DNA of 64,000 nucleotides from Pseudorhodobacter sp. MZDSW-24AT (GCF_002794355.1 NZ_PGOI01000003.1:62001-126000); one strand, 5' to 3'; numbered from the stretch's first letter, positions 27,259 to 36,398 are shown. Notes: a model not told the origin generated them from the sequence alone. Numbers and translations are program-made.

Positions 27259-27433
27259 AAGGGTCGCGCTTATGCCCTGCCAGATCGCGCGCAGCCTTTT
27301 CGGCTTCGGCCTTTTGCCGATCCTTCTCGGCGCGGGTGAGCCCGAATTTCGCGGCATTCGCATCCGCCTGATGGCGGGCCGACTTGCGGGCGGCCTGCTT
27401 TTTCACTGTGCGAAGATTGACGATCTCGGCCAT
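27257..27433 (-). CDS. DUF4169 family microprotein
   Basis: A 58-residue basic and highly charged protein starting MAEIVNLRTVKKQAARK and ending DLAGHKRDP, rich in Ala, Lys and Arg and predicted to be mostly helical. This is the DUF4169 pattern found beside fumC in many Alphaproteobacteria. No function is known; nucleic-acid or ribosome binding would fit its charge but is speculation. It lies 100 bases downstream of fumC on the same strand. Confidence 0.85.
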   Translation of the reverse strand: MAEIVNLRTVKKQAARKSARHQADANAAKFGLTRAEKDRQKAEAEKAARDLAGHKRDP

Positions 27434-27533
27434 CGGCTTCCGTCTCCTTGCCCGCAGCAGCGGCTGCGGGCGTTCGATGCCTTTAAATCTTTACCGGAGG
27501 ATGTGATCCGGTCCTGACGTCCCGGAACGCCTT

Positions 27534-28928
27534 TTACCCCTTTGGGCCGATCATGTCTTCGGGCCGCACCACACGGTCGAAGGTTTCGGCATCGACGAAG
27601 CCAAGCGCGATCGCCTCTTCCTTCAGGGTGGTGCCGTTCTTATGCGCGGTCTTGGCCACCTTGGTCGCATTGTCATAGCCGATGGTGGGGGCCAGAGCGG
27701 TGACCAGCATCAGCGACTCCTTCATCAGCTTGTCGATCCGCGCGGTGTTGGCTTGGGTTCCCACCACCATGTTGTCGGTGAACGACCCCGCCGCATCGCC
27801 CAAAAGCTGCATGGATTGCAGCAGGTTATAGGACATCATCGGGTTGTAGACGTTCAGCTCGAAATGCCCCTGCGACCCGGCAAAGCCGATGGCGGCGTCA
27901 TTGCCCATCACATGCGCGCAGACCATGGTCAGCGCCTCGGCCTGCGTCGGGTTCACCTTGCCCGGCATGATCGAGGAGCCCGGTTCGTTTTCGGGCAGGA
28001 TCAACTCGCCCAAGCCCGAGCGCGGGCCAGAGCCCAGAAGCCGCAGGTCGTTGGCGATCTTGAACAGCGCCGCCGCGACTGTTTTCAAGGCACCCGAGAA
28101 CATCACCATCGCGTCATGCGCGGCCAGTGCTTCGAACTTGTTGGGCGCGGTGACAAAGGGCAGATCGGTGATCTCGGCGATGCGGGCAGCCACACGCGTA
28201 TCCCAGCCCACGCGGGTGTTCAGGCCGGTGCCGACGGCGGTGCCGCCTTGCGCCAGTTCGTAAATGTCGGGCAGGCACATCTTCACGCGCGCAATGCCCT
28301 TTTCCACCTGCTTGGCATAGCCGCCGAATTCCTGACCCAAGGTCAGCGGCGTTGCATCCTGCGTATGGGTGCGGCCGATCTTGATGATATCCTTGAACTC
28401 TTCCGATTTCGCGACCAGTGCGGCATGCAGCTTTTCCAGTCCCGGCAACAGCACATCGCGCGCCATCATGCCCGTTGCCACATGCATTGCGGTGGGGAAG
28501 GTGTCATTCGACGACTGGCCCATGTTCACATGGTCATTCGGGTGAACCGGCTTTTTCGAGCCCATCACGCCGCCCAGCATTTCGATGGCGCGGTTCGAGA
28601 TCACCTCGTTCGCGTTCATGTTGGATTGCGTGCCCGACCCGGTCTGCCAGACCACCAGCGGGAAGTTGTCGTCAAACTTGCCCTCGATCACCTCGGTCGC
28701 GGCGGCGGCGATGGCATTGCCGAGTTCCGGGCTGATATCGCCCTGATCGACATTGACCAGGGCGCAGGCCTTCTTGATCACGCCAAGCGCACGGATGATC
28801 GCCACGGGCTGCTTTTCCCAGCCAATGGGAAAGTTGATGATCGAACGCTGGGTCTGCGCGCCCCAGTATTTGTCGGCAGGAACCTCGAGCGGGCCAAAGC
28901 TGTCGGTTTCGGTGCGGGTGGCGGACAT
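27534..28928 (-). CDS. fumC: Fumarate hydratase class II
   Basis: A 464-residue Fe-S-free fumarase of the TCA cycle (fumarate to malate). The superfamily signature is [13 protein letters not shown], with [14 protein letters not shown] and the [14 protein letters not shown] segment also present. The start at 28928 ([12 protein letters not shown]) is preceded by GGAGG. A motif shared with the glcB leader lies 62 bases upstream. Confidence 0.97.
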   Translation of the reverse strand: MSATRTETDSFGPLEVPADKYWGAQTQRSIINFPIGWEKQPVAIIRALGVIKKACALVNVDQGDISPELGNAIAAAATEVIEGKFDDNFPLVVWQTGSGTQSNMNANEVISNRAIEMLGGVMGSKKPVHPNDHVNMGQSSNDTFPTAMHVATGMMARDVLLPGLEKLHAALVAKSEEFKDIIKIGRTHTQDATPLTLGQEFGGYAKQVEKGIARVKMCLPDIYELAQGGTAVGTGLNTRVGWDTRVAARIAEITDLPFVTAPNKFEALAAHDAMVMFSGALKTVAAALFKIANDLRLLGSGPRSGLGELILPENEPGSSIMPGKVNPTQAEALTMVCAHVMGNDAAIGFAGSQGHFELNVYNPMMSYNLLQSMQLLGDAAGSFTDNMVVGTQANTARIDKLMKESLMLVTALAPTIGYDNATKVAKTAHKNGTTLKEEAIALGFVDAETFDRVVRPEDMIGPKG

Positions 28929-28990
28929 GGGCAAGCCTCCTGATTTTGCTGCCCCGTCCTTACGGCGGGGGCGCGGAAAAATCAATTGGC

Positions 28991-29004
28991 ATACCGTCGC
29001 ATAC
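28991..29004 (-). promoter_or_regulatory. Motif shared with glcB, upstream of fumC
   Basis: ATACCGTCGCATAC, the counterpart of the element at 21273-21286. It lies between sspB and fumC, 62 bases before the fumC start. Confidence 0.4.
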
Positions 29005-29032
29005 AGCCATCAGGCGGCTGGCACGCGCGGCA

Positions 29033-29491
29033 TCACTGCTTGCGGAACTTGTCCAGACTGACGACCTGCGCATCCTGATGCGGCGGCGGATCATCGTCAT
29101 CTTCCTCGTCTTCTTCCAGCGCCTCGTCATCCTCTTCGGCATGGCTTTCAAAGCGCAGGCCGAATTCTACCGATGGGTCCACGAAGGTGCGCACGGCATC
29201 GAAGGGAATCACCATCGGCTCGGGCTGGTTGCCAAAGTTCAGCGTGATGGTGAACCCATCCTCATCGACGACGAGATTTTCGAACCAATGCTGAATGACA
29301 ATCGTCATCTCTGCCGGATAGCGGGCCTTCAGCCAATCGGCCATCTCGACATCGGGATGCGTGGTGTCGAAGGTGATGAAGAAATGATGCGCGCCGGGCA
29401 GGCCGTTCTTGCCCACATCTTCCAGCACCGACTGGATCAGGCTGCGCATCGCGCGGTGCATCAGATTACCGTAATCAATCGAGCGCGCCAT
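29033..29491 (-). CDS. sspB: ClpXP adaptor SspB (alpha type)
   Basis: A 152-residue adaptor that delivers ssrA-tagged and other substrates to ClpXP. The substrate-binding fold starts IDYGNLMHRAMRSLIQSVL and includes HHFFITFDT and PFDAVRTFVDPSVEFGLRF. An acidic, disordered linker (EEDDEALEEDEED) connects to a C-terminal ClpX-binding tail VVSLDKFRKQ. This architecture is the alphaproteobacterial one. It lies upstream of fumC on the same strand. Confidence 0.94.
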   Translation of the reverse strand: MARSIDYGNLMHRAMRSLIQSVLEDVGKNGLPGAHHFFITFDTTHPDVEMADWLKARYPAEMTIVIQHWFENLVVDEDGFTITLNFGNQPEPMVIPFDAVRTFVDPSVEFGLRFESHAEEDDEALEEDEEDDDDPPPHQDAQVVSLDKFRKQ

Positions 29492-29550
29492 ATCCCATCC
29501 TCATCTTGTCGTTCGGCCAGCATAGGGGTTTTGCCCCCGATGAAAAGGGG

Positions 29551-30792
29551 TCAGGCCGCACTGATTGCGACAGAGAGCAGCGCCGAGGCCAGCAGAACCT
29601 GCCACAAGGGGCGGTGAAACCCCAAGAGCAGCAGGGCCGACACCGCGGCCAGTGCCAGCGCCGTCAGGTTCAGGCTTGCCAGATCCGGCACCGTGAGCTG
29701 CATTGGGCCAAGGCTTTGCGGGGTGAGGGTGCCGAACAGCAGATGCAAGGCAAACCAAAGCGACAGATTCGCGATCACCCCGACAACCGCCGCCATGATG
29801 GCATTCAAGGCCCCGGCCAGACGCGGATCGGCGGTGACACGCGCCATATAGGGCGCGGCGACAAAGATGAACAAAAAGCAAGGCACGAAGGTCATCCACA
29901 GCGTCACCAGCGCCGCCGCGATCCCCAAGCCCCAGCCCGAAGCCCCATACCCTGCCATGAAGCCCACGAATTCATTGACCAGGATCAGCGGCCCCGGCGT
30001 GGTCTCTGCCAGCCCCAAGCCCGCCATCATCTGCGACGTGGTCAGCCAGCCCTGCACCTGCACCACCTCTTGCGTCATCCAGGCCAGCACCGCATAGGCG
30101 CCGCCAAAGGTCAGCACCGCGAGCTTGGAAAAAAACCAGCCGATGTCGAACAGGATGCCGCCTTGCAGCCACAGCAGCCCCAAAGGCACAAGCCACACCG
30201 CCAGCCAGAGCACGAGCGTCTGTGGGGTGCGCGGAGCGGTAACGGGGGGGAGAGCCGCAGGGGTGCCGCGCGCGGTGAACAAACCCCAAAGCCCGGCGGA
30301 CAGAATGATCACCGGAAACGGCAGGTTCATCACGAACAGCCCCAGAAACGCCAGCCCGGCGATCACATAGGCCGCCCGCCCGCGCAGCGCACGCCGTGCC
30401 ACCCGGATCAAGGCCTCGATCACGATGGCAATCACGGCCGCCTGCACGCCCAGAAACAGCGCCTGCATCAGGGGAAGCGAACCCCATGCCGCATAGGCCA
30501 TCGACAGGATCAGCACCACCAGTGCCCCCGGCAGCACAAACAGGCCTCCGGCAATCAGGCCGCCCGCGGTGCCATGGAGCCGCCAGCCTGCCCATGTGGC
30601 CAGTTGCATCGCCTCTGGCCCCGGCAGCAGCATGCAGAACGAAAGTGCTGACAGGTAGTCTTTTTCACTGAGCCACTTACGCTCATCCACCAGCACCCGG
30701 TGCATCAGGGCAATCTGGGCGGCCGGGCCACCGAAGGACAAGCACCCGATGCGGGCGAAGGTGCGGGTGAGATCGGGCAAACTGGGGGTCAT
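29551..30792 (-). CDS. chrA: Chromate transporter, two-domain ChrA
   Basis: A 413-residue inner-membrane protein of the CHR superfamily, long form with two homologous halves. The N-half motif FARIGCLSFGGPAAQIALMH and MLLPGPEAMQLATW recur in the C-half as FFSKLAVLTFGGAYAVLAW and GLAETTPGPLILVNEFVGF. About ten membrane segments are predicted. Characterised members export chromate; substrate use here is inferred from family only. No chrB-like regulator is adjacent. Confidence 0.9.
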   Translation of the reverse strand: MTPSLPDLTRTFARIGCLSFGGPAAQIALMHRVLVDERKWLSEKDYLSALSFCMLLPGPEAMQLATWAGWRLHGTAGGLIAGGLFVLPGALVVLILSMAYAAWGSLPLMQALFLGVQAAVIAIVIEALIRVARRALRGRAAYVIAGLAFLGLFVMNLPFPVIILSAGLWGLFTARGTPAALPPVTAPRTPQTLVLWLAVWLVPLGLLWLQGGILFDIGWFFSKLAVLTFGGAYAVLAWMTQEVVQVQGWLTTSQMMAGLGLAETTPGPLILVNEFVGFMAGYGASGWGLGIAAALVTLWMTFVPCFLFIFVAAPYMARVTADPRLAGALNAIMAAVVGVIANLSLWFALHLLFGTLTPQSLGPMQLTVPDLASLNLTALALAAVSALLLLGFHRPLWQVLLASALLSVAISAA

Positions 30793-31103
30793 GCGAGGAC
30801 GCTAGTCGCGGCACATCACAAGCGCAAGACGGTTGCGCAGCGGCCCGCCAAGACCTCTGAGACAAGGCCGCAATCCTGCTGCAAAGCGGTGACCCCGCCG
30901 GATTTTCAGGCCCGGCGGGGTGGGGTTTGAGTGACGTGTGATTGCAAGCAGCACGTCAACCAAGGCCCTAAGGCCCCGTGCAAGCAGCAGCGCGATCACC
31001 GACCGCGCGCCTCTTGTCTAGGCGGAATTCCCTAAGGCGCGGTTAACAGGCATGCGGGGGCGCGATCTTTGCGAGCCGGTGCCCCGCCTTGTCTTTGCGC
31101 GCT
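30793..31103. other. Non-coding gap between apt and chrA
   Basis: 311 bases with no convincing gene. The only structure seen is a 9-bp hairpin (CCCCGCCGG at 30893-30901, CCGGCGGGG at 30912-30920) without a T-run, about 185 bases past the apt stop. The chrA promoter should lie at its left part but no clear boxes are visible. Confidence 0.5.
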
Positions 31104-31643
31104 TTACAGCCCGTCAAAGGCGCAGAGCGCGTGCACATCCATGCCCATGGCCTCCAGCCGCTTGCGCCCGCCCAGATCAGGCAGATCCACCACGAAGGCG
31201 CAGCCCACCACCCGTGCCCCCAACCTTTCGATCAGCTTGATGCCTGCCTCGGCAGTGCCGCCCGTGGCGAGAAGGTCATCGACCACCAGCACGGTCTCCC
31301 CCGCCTGCATGGCGTCCTCATGCACTTCGACCACGGCTTCGCCATATTCCAGCGTATAGGCCTGCGCGATGGTTTGCCCCGGCAGCTTTCCTTTTTTGCG
31401 GATCGGCACAAAGCCGGTGGACAGCTGATGGGCCACCGCGCCGCCAAGGATGAAGCCGCGCGCCTCGAGCCCTACCACCTTGTCGATTCGCACGCCCACA
31501 TAGGGGGCAAGAAGCTGATCCACGCACATGCGAAACCCGCGCGGATCGGCAAACAGGGTGGTCACATCGCGGAACAAAATTCCCTCATGCGGGAAATCAA
31601 CGATCGTGCGGATGTAATCCTTGACGGTTTTGGCAGAGCTCAT
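31104..31643 (-). CDS. apt: Adenine phosphoribosyltransferase
   Basis: A 179-residue enzyme converting adenine plus PRPP to AMP. The start [21 protein letters not shown], the [14 protein letters not shown] segment and the PRPP loop [14 protein letters not shown] are diagnostic. It is third in an operon after mtnP and a secreted-protein gene, 10 bases from the latter. Together mtnP and apt recycle the adenine of methylthioadenosine. Confidence 0.96.
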   Translation of the reverse strand: MSSAKTVKDYIRTIVDFPHEGILFRDVTTLFADPRGFRMCVDQLLAPYVGVRIDKVVGLEARGFILGGAVAHQLSTGFVPIRKKGKLPGQTIAQAYTLEYGEAVVEVHEDAMQAGETVLVVDDLLATGGTAEAGIKLIERLGARVVGCAFVVDLPDLGGRKRLEAMGMDVHALCAFDGL

Positions 31644-31653
31644 GCGCAGGCTT

Positions 31654-32319
31654 TCAGGGTTCAGGCGGATACAGATGGCGCAGCAAGGCAGCGTCCTGTC
31701 CCGCGATGGTCACGGTAGAATTGGCATTTTGCGACAGGATGGATACGCCTTCATAGGCAGGGCTGTCGATGTCGAACAGCGGGCCTGTGGTCTGGAAGAT
31801 CTCTTCCAGCACCACCGAAACCATTTCGGACGCGCGGATCTGGGATGAAATGAGGATCGAGGCTTCGGTGATCTGGTTGTCGGGCGTCGACCAGACCGAG
31901 GCATAGCCCACCCCCATTTCGCCCGGCGCGCTGATGCCGGGCTGGTCGGGCATCACTGTGCCCTCGGTGGCATCGGTCAGCGCCACCCGGATGTCGGCAT
32001 CCGCGTCATACACGCGGGTGATGCGCAGGTTCGCGCCCGTGCGGTTGATTTGCCGCAGGGCGTAATCGACGCTGACCGACAGTAAGAGCGGGATAAAGCG
32101 CCCGGTGTCGACCTCGGGCGGCAAGACGGCAAGGGTCAGCTCGGTCTTGGGCCAGCGGATCGGGTCTTGCTGGCAAGGCTCGCCGGGTGCGGCGCCGCAC
32201 GTGGCCGCACGGAAGAAGTCGGCGTCGGACAGCAGACCTGCGACCTGCACGCCGTCCGAGGCATCAGCCTGCACCGCGAGCGCGCACAGGCCTGCGGCCA
32301 GACCGTGCCGCAAGCTCAC
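31654..32319 (-). CDS. Secreted protein, DUF2927-like
   Basis: A 221-residue protein starting with GTG at 32319 that overlaps the mtnP stop (GTGA). A Sec signal peptide ends near ADA (about residue 20). The mature part has two Cys in an N-terminal loop (CGAAPGEPC), a segment [12 protein letters not shown], a helix [14 protein letters not shown] and a C-terminal SILSQNANS ... [13 protein letters not shown]. The last features resemble DUF2927 proteins (degenerate metalloprotease-like), but the fit is from memory. No function can be given. Its place between two adenine-salvage enzymes is odd. Confidence 0.75.
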   Translation of the reverse strand: MSLRHGLAAGLCALAVQADASDGVQVAGLLSDADFFRAATCGAAPGEPCQQDPIRWPKTELTLAVLPPEVDTGRFIPLLLSVSVDYALRQINRTGANLRITRVYDADADIRVALTDATEGTVMPDQPGISAPGEMGVGYASVWSTPDNQITEASILISSQIRASEMVSVVLEEIFQTTGPLFDIDSPAYEGVSILSQNANSTVTIAGQDAALLRHLYPPEP

Positions 32320-33182
32320 AGCACCCGTCCTGCCACCGCGTCCAGCTTGGCCAGCAGATCGGGGTCGCGCAGGTGGGGGGCCGTCATGATGGCATGGTCC
32401 AGCGCGCGGTCGCAGCCTTGCGGGCAAGGCGGCTTTTCTGGGCCAAGGAGGGCAGGCAGGCGGGCGATGATCTCGCGCGCAAGGCCGGCGTTGCGGCCCA
32501 TGATGGCCACCACCTGCGCCACGTCCACCGCGCCATGCTCGGGGTGCCAGCAGTCGAAATCGGTCACCATGGCGAGGCTGGCGTAGCACAGCTCGGCCTC
32601 GCGGGCGAGTTTGGCTTCGGGCAGACCGGTCATGCCGATCAGATCGGCGCCCCACTGCCGGTAGAGGCGGCTTTCGGCGAGGGTGGAAAACTGCGGACCT
32701 TCCATCGCGATATAGGTGCCCGCCTCATGCAGCCGCGCTCCGGCGGCACTGGCTGCGACACCGACCCGGGCCGAAAGCGGCGCGCAGGTCGGATGGGCAA
32801 AGCCTACATGCGCAACGCAGCCATTGCCGAAAAAAGACCCCTCGCGCGCGAAGGTGCGGTCGATATACTGGTCCACCAGCACGAAATCGCCCGGCACAAA
32901 GTCCTCGCGTAGCGACCCCACGGCGGAGACGGCCACCAGATCGGTGCAGCCCAGCCGCTTGAGCGCGTCAATATTGGCACGGTGATTCACTCCGGTGGGC
33001 GACAGAACATGGCCGCGCCCGTGCCGGGGCAGAAAGGCCATGGCAACACCGTCCAGCCGTCCGACCAGAACCTCGTCCGAAGGCTTGCCCCAAGGTGTCT
33101 TGACCTTGACCCAGGAGGCGCCTTCCAGCCCGTCGATTTGGTAGAGGCCAGAGCCGCCGATTATGCCGATCATCCTGTTCAT
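32316..33182 (-). CDS. mtnP: S-methyl-5'-thioadenosine phosphorylase
   Basis: About 288 residues. It phosphorolyses methylthioadenosine to adenine and methylthioribose-1-phosphate. Signatures: IGIIGGSGLY, FLPRHGRGH with NHRANI, VSAVGSLRE and the substrate loop YIAMEGPQFST with IGMTGLPEAKLARE. The start at 33182 has GAGG about eight bases upstream; 33173 and 33194 are alternatives. First gene of the mtnP-orf-apt operon. Confidence 0.95.
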   Translation of the reverse strand: MNRMIGIIGGSGLYQIDGLEGASWVKVKTPWGKPSDEVLVGRLDGVAMAFLPRHGRGHVLSPTGVNHRANIDALKRLGCTDLVAVSAVGSLREDFVPGDFVLVDQYIDRTFAREGSFFGNGCVAHVGFAHPTCAPLSARVGVAASAAGARLHEAGTYIAMEGPQFSTLAESRLYRQWGADLIGMTGLPEAKLAREAELCYASLAMVTDFDCWHPEHGAVDVAQVVAIMGRNAGLAREIIARLPALLGPEKPPCPQGCDRALDHAIMTAPHLRDPDLLAKLDAVAGRVL

Positions 33183-33311
33183 TCCGGGCCTCACGCTTGG
33201 GGTCGGGCCGATCTTACGGCGGGGGGCGGGCAGAGGGAAGGGGCGGGCAGAGGGAAGGGTGGGCAGGGCGCCCGCCTGCGTCAGAACACCGCCGCAACGC
33301 CCGCCGCAGCG

Positions 33312-33337
33312 GTAGGGCGGGGTTAACCCCGCCCTAC
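33312..33337. repeat. TAGGGCGGGG-type hairpin, copy 2 (perfect palindrome)
   Basis: A perfect 26-base palindrome with centre GGTTAACC and arms GTAGGGCGGGGTT/AACCCCGCCCTAC. The stop codon of the GntR gene (minus strand, 33336-33334) lies within the arm. Upstream, 33225-33262 has two copies of a GGGCAGAGGGAAGGG-like tract, probably low-complexity drift. Confidence 0.7.
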
Positions 33338-34098
33338 GGCAGACACCCAGGCGCAGGCGCAGATCCCCGCGCGTCGATCCCCCACCAGCGCAAGGTATGG
33401 GTCAGGTGGTCCCACAGGCTTTGCTGCACGGCCGTCATGTCGCGGGCCTCGAGCGCGGTGAGGATGGCCAGATGTTCGGTCATCGCGGGCACGATCCGAT
33501 CGGTCAGAAAGGGCCGCTGGGTCTGGATCACCGCGATGCGGTTGCGGTTGTCGGCATAGAGGCGCGGCAGCAGCGGGCCATCCAGCCCGGTGGCCAGCAG
33601 ATCGTGCAAGGACAGATCGGTTTCAATCGCGCGGCGCTGCACGGTGCTGCCGGGGGGCAAGGCCGCGGCCTCGTCCCGCAGCGCCTCATGCGCGCGGCGC
33701 AGCGCGGCGAGCGGCAGGGTTTCCCCGCGCGCAAGCAGCCCTTGCGCGCCGTGAATGTCGAGCATCGCGCGCAGTTCCATGCAATCGCGGGTGGTGGCGG
33801 CATCGGCGCGCATCACCATCAGCCCGCGCTTGGGCAGGATGCTGACCAAGGCGGCGGCCTCGGCGCGTTTGACCGCCTCACGCGTGGCGGCGAGCGGAAA
33901 GCCCAGTTGCGCCACCAAAAGCGGCATCGACAGGAACATGCCGCTGGCCAAGTGGCCTTGGCGCAGGTGATCCAGCAAGGCCTGATAGGCCTGTTCGGCC
34001 TGATCGGGCGGCGCGCTTGGCGCCCCCGCGCCGTTGCGGGGCGCCGGGCGGGCGCGGGACGGGGCGCGGTTGCGGGCCGGATTGTCTGCGGTTTCCAT
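33334..34098 (-). CDS. GntR family regulator (FCD type)
   Basis: 254 residues. A Pro/Arg/Ala-rich N-tail (~30 residues) precedes the winged helix-turn-helix (QAYQALLDHLRQGHLASG to KRGLMVMRAD) and a C-terminal FadR-like all-helical ligand domain (MELRAMLDIHGAQGLL onward, with the SLHDLL and EHLAIL metal-site-type helices). It is divergent from the NCS1 permease gene and probably controls it; an operator-like sequence lies between them and recurs before the flavin reductase gene. The effector is unknown, possibly a nitrogenous base. Confidence 0.85.
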   Translation of the reverse strand: METADNPARNRAPSRARPAPRNGAGAPSAPPDQAEQAYQALLDHLRQGHLASGMFLSMPLLVAQLGFPLAATREAVKRAEAAALVSILPKRGLMVMRADAATTRDCMELRAMLDIHGAQGLLARGETLPLAALRRAHEALRDEAAALPPGSTVQRRAIETDLSLHDLLATGLDGPLLPRLYADNRNRIAVIQTQRPFLTDRIVPAMTEHLAILTALEARDMTAVQQSLWDHLTHTLRWWGIDARGSAPAPGCLP

Positions 34099-34143
34099 AA
34101 GCTCTTTCTTGCCGGGACGGTGTAGTGTGACTCTGGGACGTCA

Positions 34144-34166
34144 CGTAACATGTTAGCATAAATGTC
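34144..34166. promoter_or_regulatory. Putative GntR operator, permease side
   Basis: CGTAACATG (34144-34152) followed after nine bases by ATGTC, in the GntR/permease intergenic region. The same CGTAACATG...ATGTCA pattern, inverted, occurs at 36379-36398 in front of the flavin reductase gene. Confidence 0.45.
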
Positions 34167-34276
34167 TTGAACCGGGCCGATGACAAGCCCTTTCTTGCGA
34201 CCGGGCGACAAGATCCGGCGCGCGAGGGGAGACCCGGAGAGAGGCATGGCACATCAGCATCAGGAAGGGACGGGCC

Positions 34277-35704
34277 ATGGCGGCGATCACGGAAGCAGAG
34301 GATTTTGCGGGCAACGAGGATGCGTTGCGCCCGACAGAGCCGCATGAAAAGACATGGGGCTGGTTCGCGGTGTTCAACGTCTGGGCCAATGATGTGCAAT
34401 CGCTGTTCGGCTATACGCTGGTGGCGTCCTTGTTCATCGGCTATGGCGTCAGCGGCTGGACGGCCTTTGCCGCGCTGATCGCGGCAGGGCTGTTCGTGAT
34501 GTTGATGGTGAACCTGTCGGGCGCGGCGGGGGAGAAATACGGCATTCCCTATCCGGTGTTCGCGCGCGCCAGCATGGGCACCGCCGGGGCCAAGCTGCCG
34601 GCGATTATGCGCGCCACGGTGGCGGTGTTCTGGTATGGGGTGCAGGTCTATTTCGCCTCGACCGCGCTGGCGCTGTTGATCCGTCTGGTGACCGGGGCCG
34701 AGGGCGGCAGCCTGTTTCTGGGCCTGTCGGGGATCGACTGGATGTCGTTCTTGATTGTCTGGGCCTTTCACATTGTCATTTTCTGGCGCGGCATGGGCTG
34801 GGTCGCGACATTCCTGAACATCGCGGGGCCGTTCGTTTATGCGGTGATGATCGGGCTGGTCGCGGTGTTGTGGGTGAAGTCGGACGGGCAGCTGTTGCAC
34901 CATGCGGCGACGATCTTTGCCAATCCCGAAGGCACTTGGGGCACGGAAGTGGCGGGGTTCATCGCCATCGTGGGCACGATGATCGCCTATTTCGCCGCCG
35001 TGATGATCAATTTCAGTGACTTCTCGCGCTATGCCAGGAGCAAGGAGGCGATGGTGAAGGGCAATCTGGCGGGGTTGCCGCTGAACATGATCCTGTTCTC
35101 GGCGCTGGCCTTGCTGACCACGGCGGGTGCGGCGGCGGTTTATGGCGAGCAGATCATCAACCCGACCGAGATCGTCGAGCGCACCGACAGCGTGCTTTTG
35201 GGCGTGATCGCGGCGATCACCTTCTTTGCCGCCACGGTGGGCATCAATCTGGTGGCCAATTTCATTCCGGCGGTGAACGGGATCGCCAATCTTGCGCCCG
35301 GGCGGATCAGCTTTCGGCAGGCGGGCATCGTGACGTCTGGCTTTGCGCTGGTGATCGGCGGGCTGTGGACGGCGGTGATCAGCAACGTGGGCATCAGCGG
35401 GTTTGTGAACACGCTGGGGGCCACGCTGGCGCCGCTGTTCGGGATTTTGGTGGTGGATTACTACCTGATCCGCAAGCAGACGCTGAACCGCGACGCGCTC
35501 TATGACATGGAGCGGGGGCCATACCACTATCGCAACGGCTGGAACCACACGGCGCTGCTGGCCTTTGGCGTGGGGGCGGCGTTTTCGGTGGCGGCGGTCT
35601 GGGTGCCGGCGCTGGCGCAGCTGGAAGGCTATGCCTGGGTGATCGGCGCGGTGCTGGGGGGCGCGGTGTATTATCTGCGCAGCCCCGCGCAGCCGCAGGG
35701 CTGA
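34277..35704 (+). CDS. NCS1 family nucleobase/cation symporter
   Basis: A 475-residue inner-membrane permease with about 12 membrane segments, of the cytosine/purine/uracil/thiamine/allantoin group. The N-terminal W-x-x-x-N-V-W-A-N-D-V-Q segment, SGAAGEKYGIPYPVFARASMG and the DYYLIRK near the end are family hallmarks. Substrate cannot be read from sequence; CodB-like cytosine or a related base is likely. It is divergent from the GntR gene. A hairpin at 35729-35750 ends the unit. Confidence 0.9.
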   Translation: MAAITEAEDFAGNEDALRPTEPHEKTWGWFAVFNVWANDVQSLFGYTLVASLFIGYGVSGWTAFAALIAAGLFVMLMVNLSGAAGEKYGIPYPVFARASMGTAGAKLPAIMRATVAVFWYGVQVYFASTALALLIRLVTGAEGGSLFLGLSGIDWMSFLIVWAFHIVIFWRGMGWVATFLNIAGPFVYAVMIGLVAVLWVKSDGQLLHHAATIFANPEGTWGTEVAGFIAIVGTMIAYFAAVMINFSDFSRYARSKEAMVKGNLAGLPLNMILFSALALLTTAGAAAVYGEQIINPTEIVERTDSVLLGVIAAITFFAATVGINLVANFIPAVNGIANLAPGRISFRQAGIVTSGFALVIGGLWTAVISNVGISGFVNTLGATLAPLFGILVVDYYLIRKQTLNRDALYDMERGPYHYRNGWNHTALLAFGVGAAFSVAAVWVPALAQLEGYAWVIGAVLGGAVYYLRSPAQPQG

Positions 35705-35728
35705 GCACGGCGCAGAGCGAGAGGGCGC

Positions 35729-35750
35729 AGGGCGGGGGAGACCCCGCCCT
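35729..35750. terminator. TAGGGCGGGG-type hairpin, copy 3
   Basis: AGGGCGGGG and CCCCGCCCT pair around GAGA between the convergent permease and flavin reductase genes. The flavin reductase stop codon (TAA, minus strand, 35752-35750) borders the arm, as in copies 1 and 2. Confidence 0.6.
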
Positions 35751-36337
35751 TAGCGTTGGTCATCCGGGCGCAGATGTTCAAAGGTGTCGCGCACGATCGC
35801 ATAGTCGCGGTAGCCCATGCGCGCGAGCGGCTGATAGCGGGCCGGGTCGAAGCGGCCGTCCACGAGGCAGTCCTCCTTGAGGTGAATGCCGGTGACTTCG
35901 CCAAGGATCAGGAAGTTGTTCTCGCCTTTGAGCGCAAGCACCTGCGTCACCTGACATTCCAGCGTGGCGGGGGCATCGGCCACGCGCGGGCAGGCGATCG
36001 TGGTGCAGGTGGCCTTGGCCACCCCGGCGGCGGCGAATTCATCGGTGCCGCGCGGCAGGGCGGCGGAAGTGGCGCTCATCTGCTCCAGCATTTGGGCCGC
36101 GACGATGTTGACGGCGAAGACGCCCGTGTCTTGCAGATTGGCGAGGCTGTCCTTGGCGCCGGTGGAGGCGAACATCACCTGCGGCGGCACATAGGCCACG
36201 GCGTTGAAGAAGGAATAGGGGGCGAGATTGTCGCCTTGCGGCCCGGTGGTGGAGATCCAGCCTATGGGGCGCGGGGTGACGAGGGCGTTGAACGGGTTGT
36301 GGGGCAGACCGTGTCCGTCTTGGGGTCTGTAGAACAT
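35750..36337 (-). CDS. Flavin reductase-like FMN-binding protein
   Basis: A 195-residue split-barrel flavoprotein of the DIM6/NTAB type. Diagnostic segments are LVTPRPIGWISTTGPQGDNLAPYSFFNAVAYVPP (read in parts), KDSLANLQDTGVFAVN and the FLILGEVTGIH strand. It may supply reduced flavin to a monooxygenase or act on its own. A sequence matching the permease-side operator lies about 40 bases upstream of its start, so the two may be co-regulated. Confidence 0.88.
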   Translation of the reverse strand: MFYRPQDGHGLPHNPFNALVTPRPIGWISTTGPQGDNLAPYSFFNAVAYVPPQVMFASTGAKDSLANLQDTGVFAVNIVAAQMLEQMSATSAALPRGTDEFAAAGVAKATCTTIACPRVADAPATLECQVTQVLALKGENNFLILGEVTGIHLKEDCLVDGRFDPARYQPLARMGYRDYAIVRDTFEHLRPDDQR

Positions 36338-36378
36338 GGGCGTGCTCCTGTCGGGCGGGGGGAATGGGGATTTGAACC

Positions 36379-36398
36379 TGACATAATCGCATGTTACG
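36379..36398. promoter_or_regulatory. Putative GntR operator, flavin reductase side
   Basis: TGACATAATCGCATGTTACG; on the minus strand it begins CGTAACATG, as in the element at 34144-34166. It lies 42 bases upstream of the flavin reductase start. Confidence 0.45.

Noticed and set aside
33225-33262. Direct repeat of a GGGCAGAGGGAAGGG-like tract
   Set aside because: Only two copies, purine-rich and low in complexity; likely slippage.
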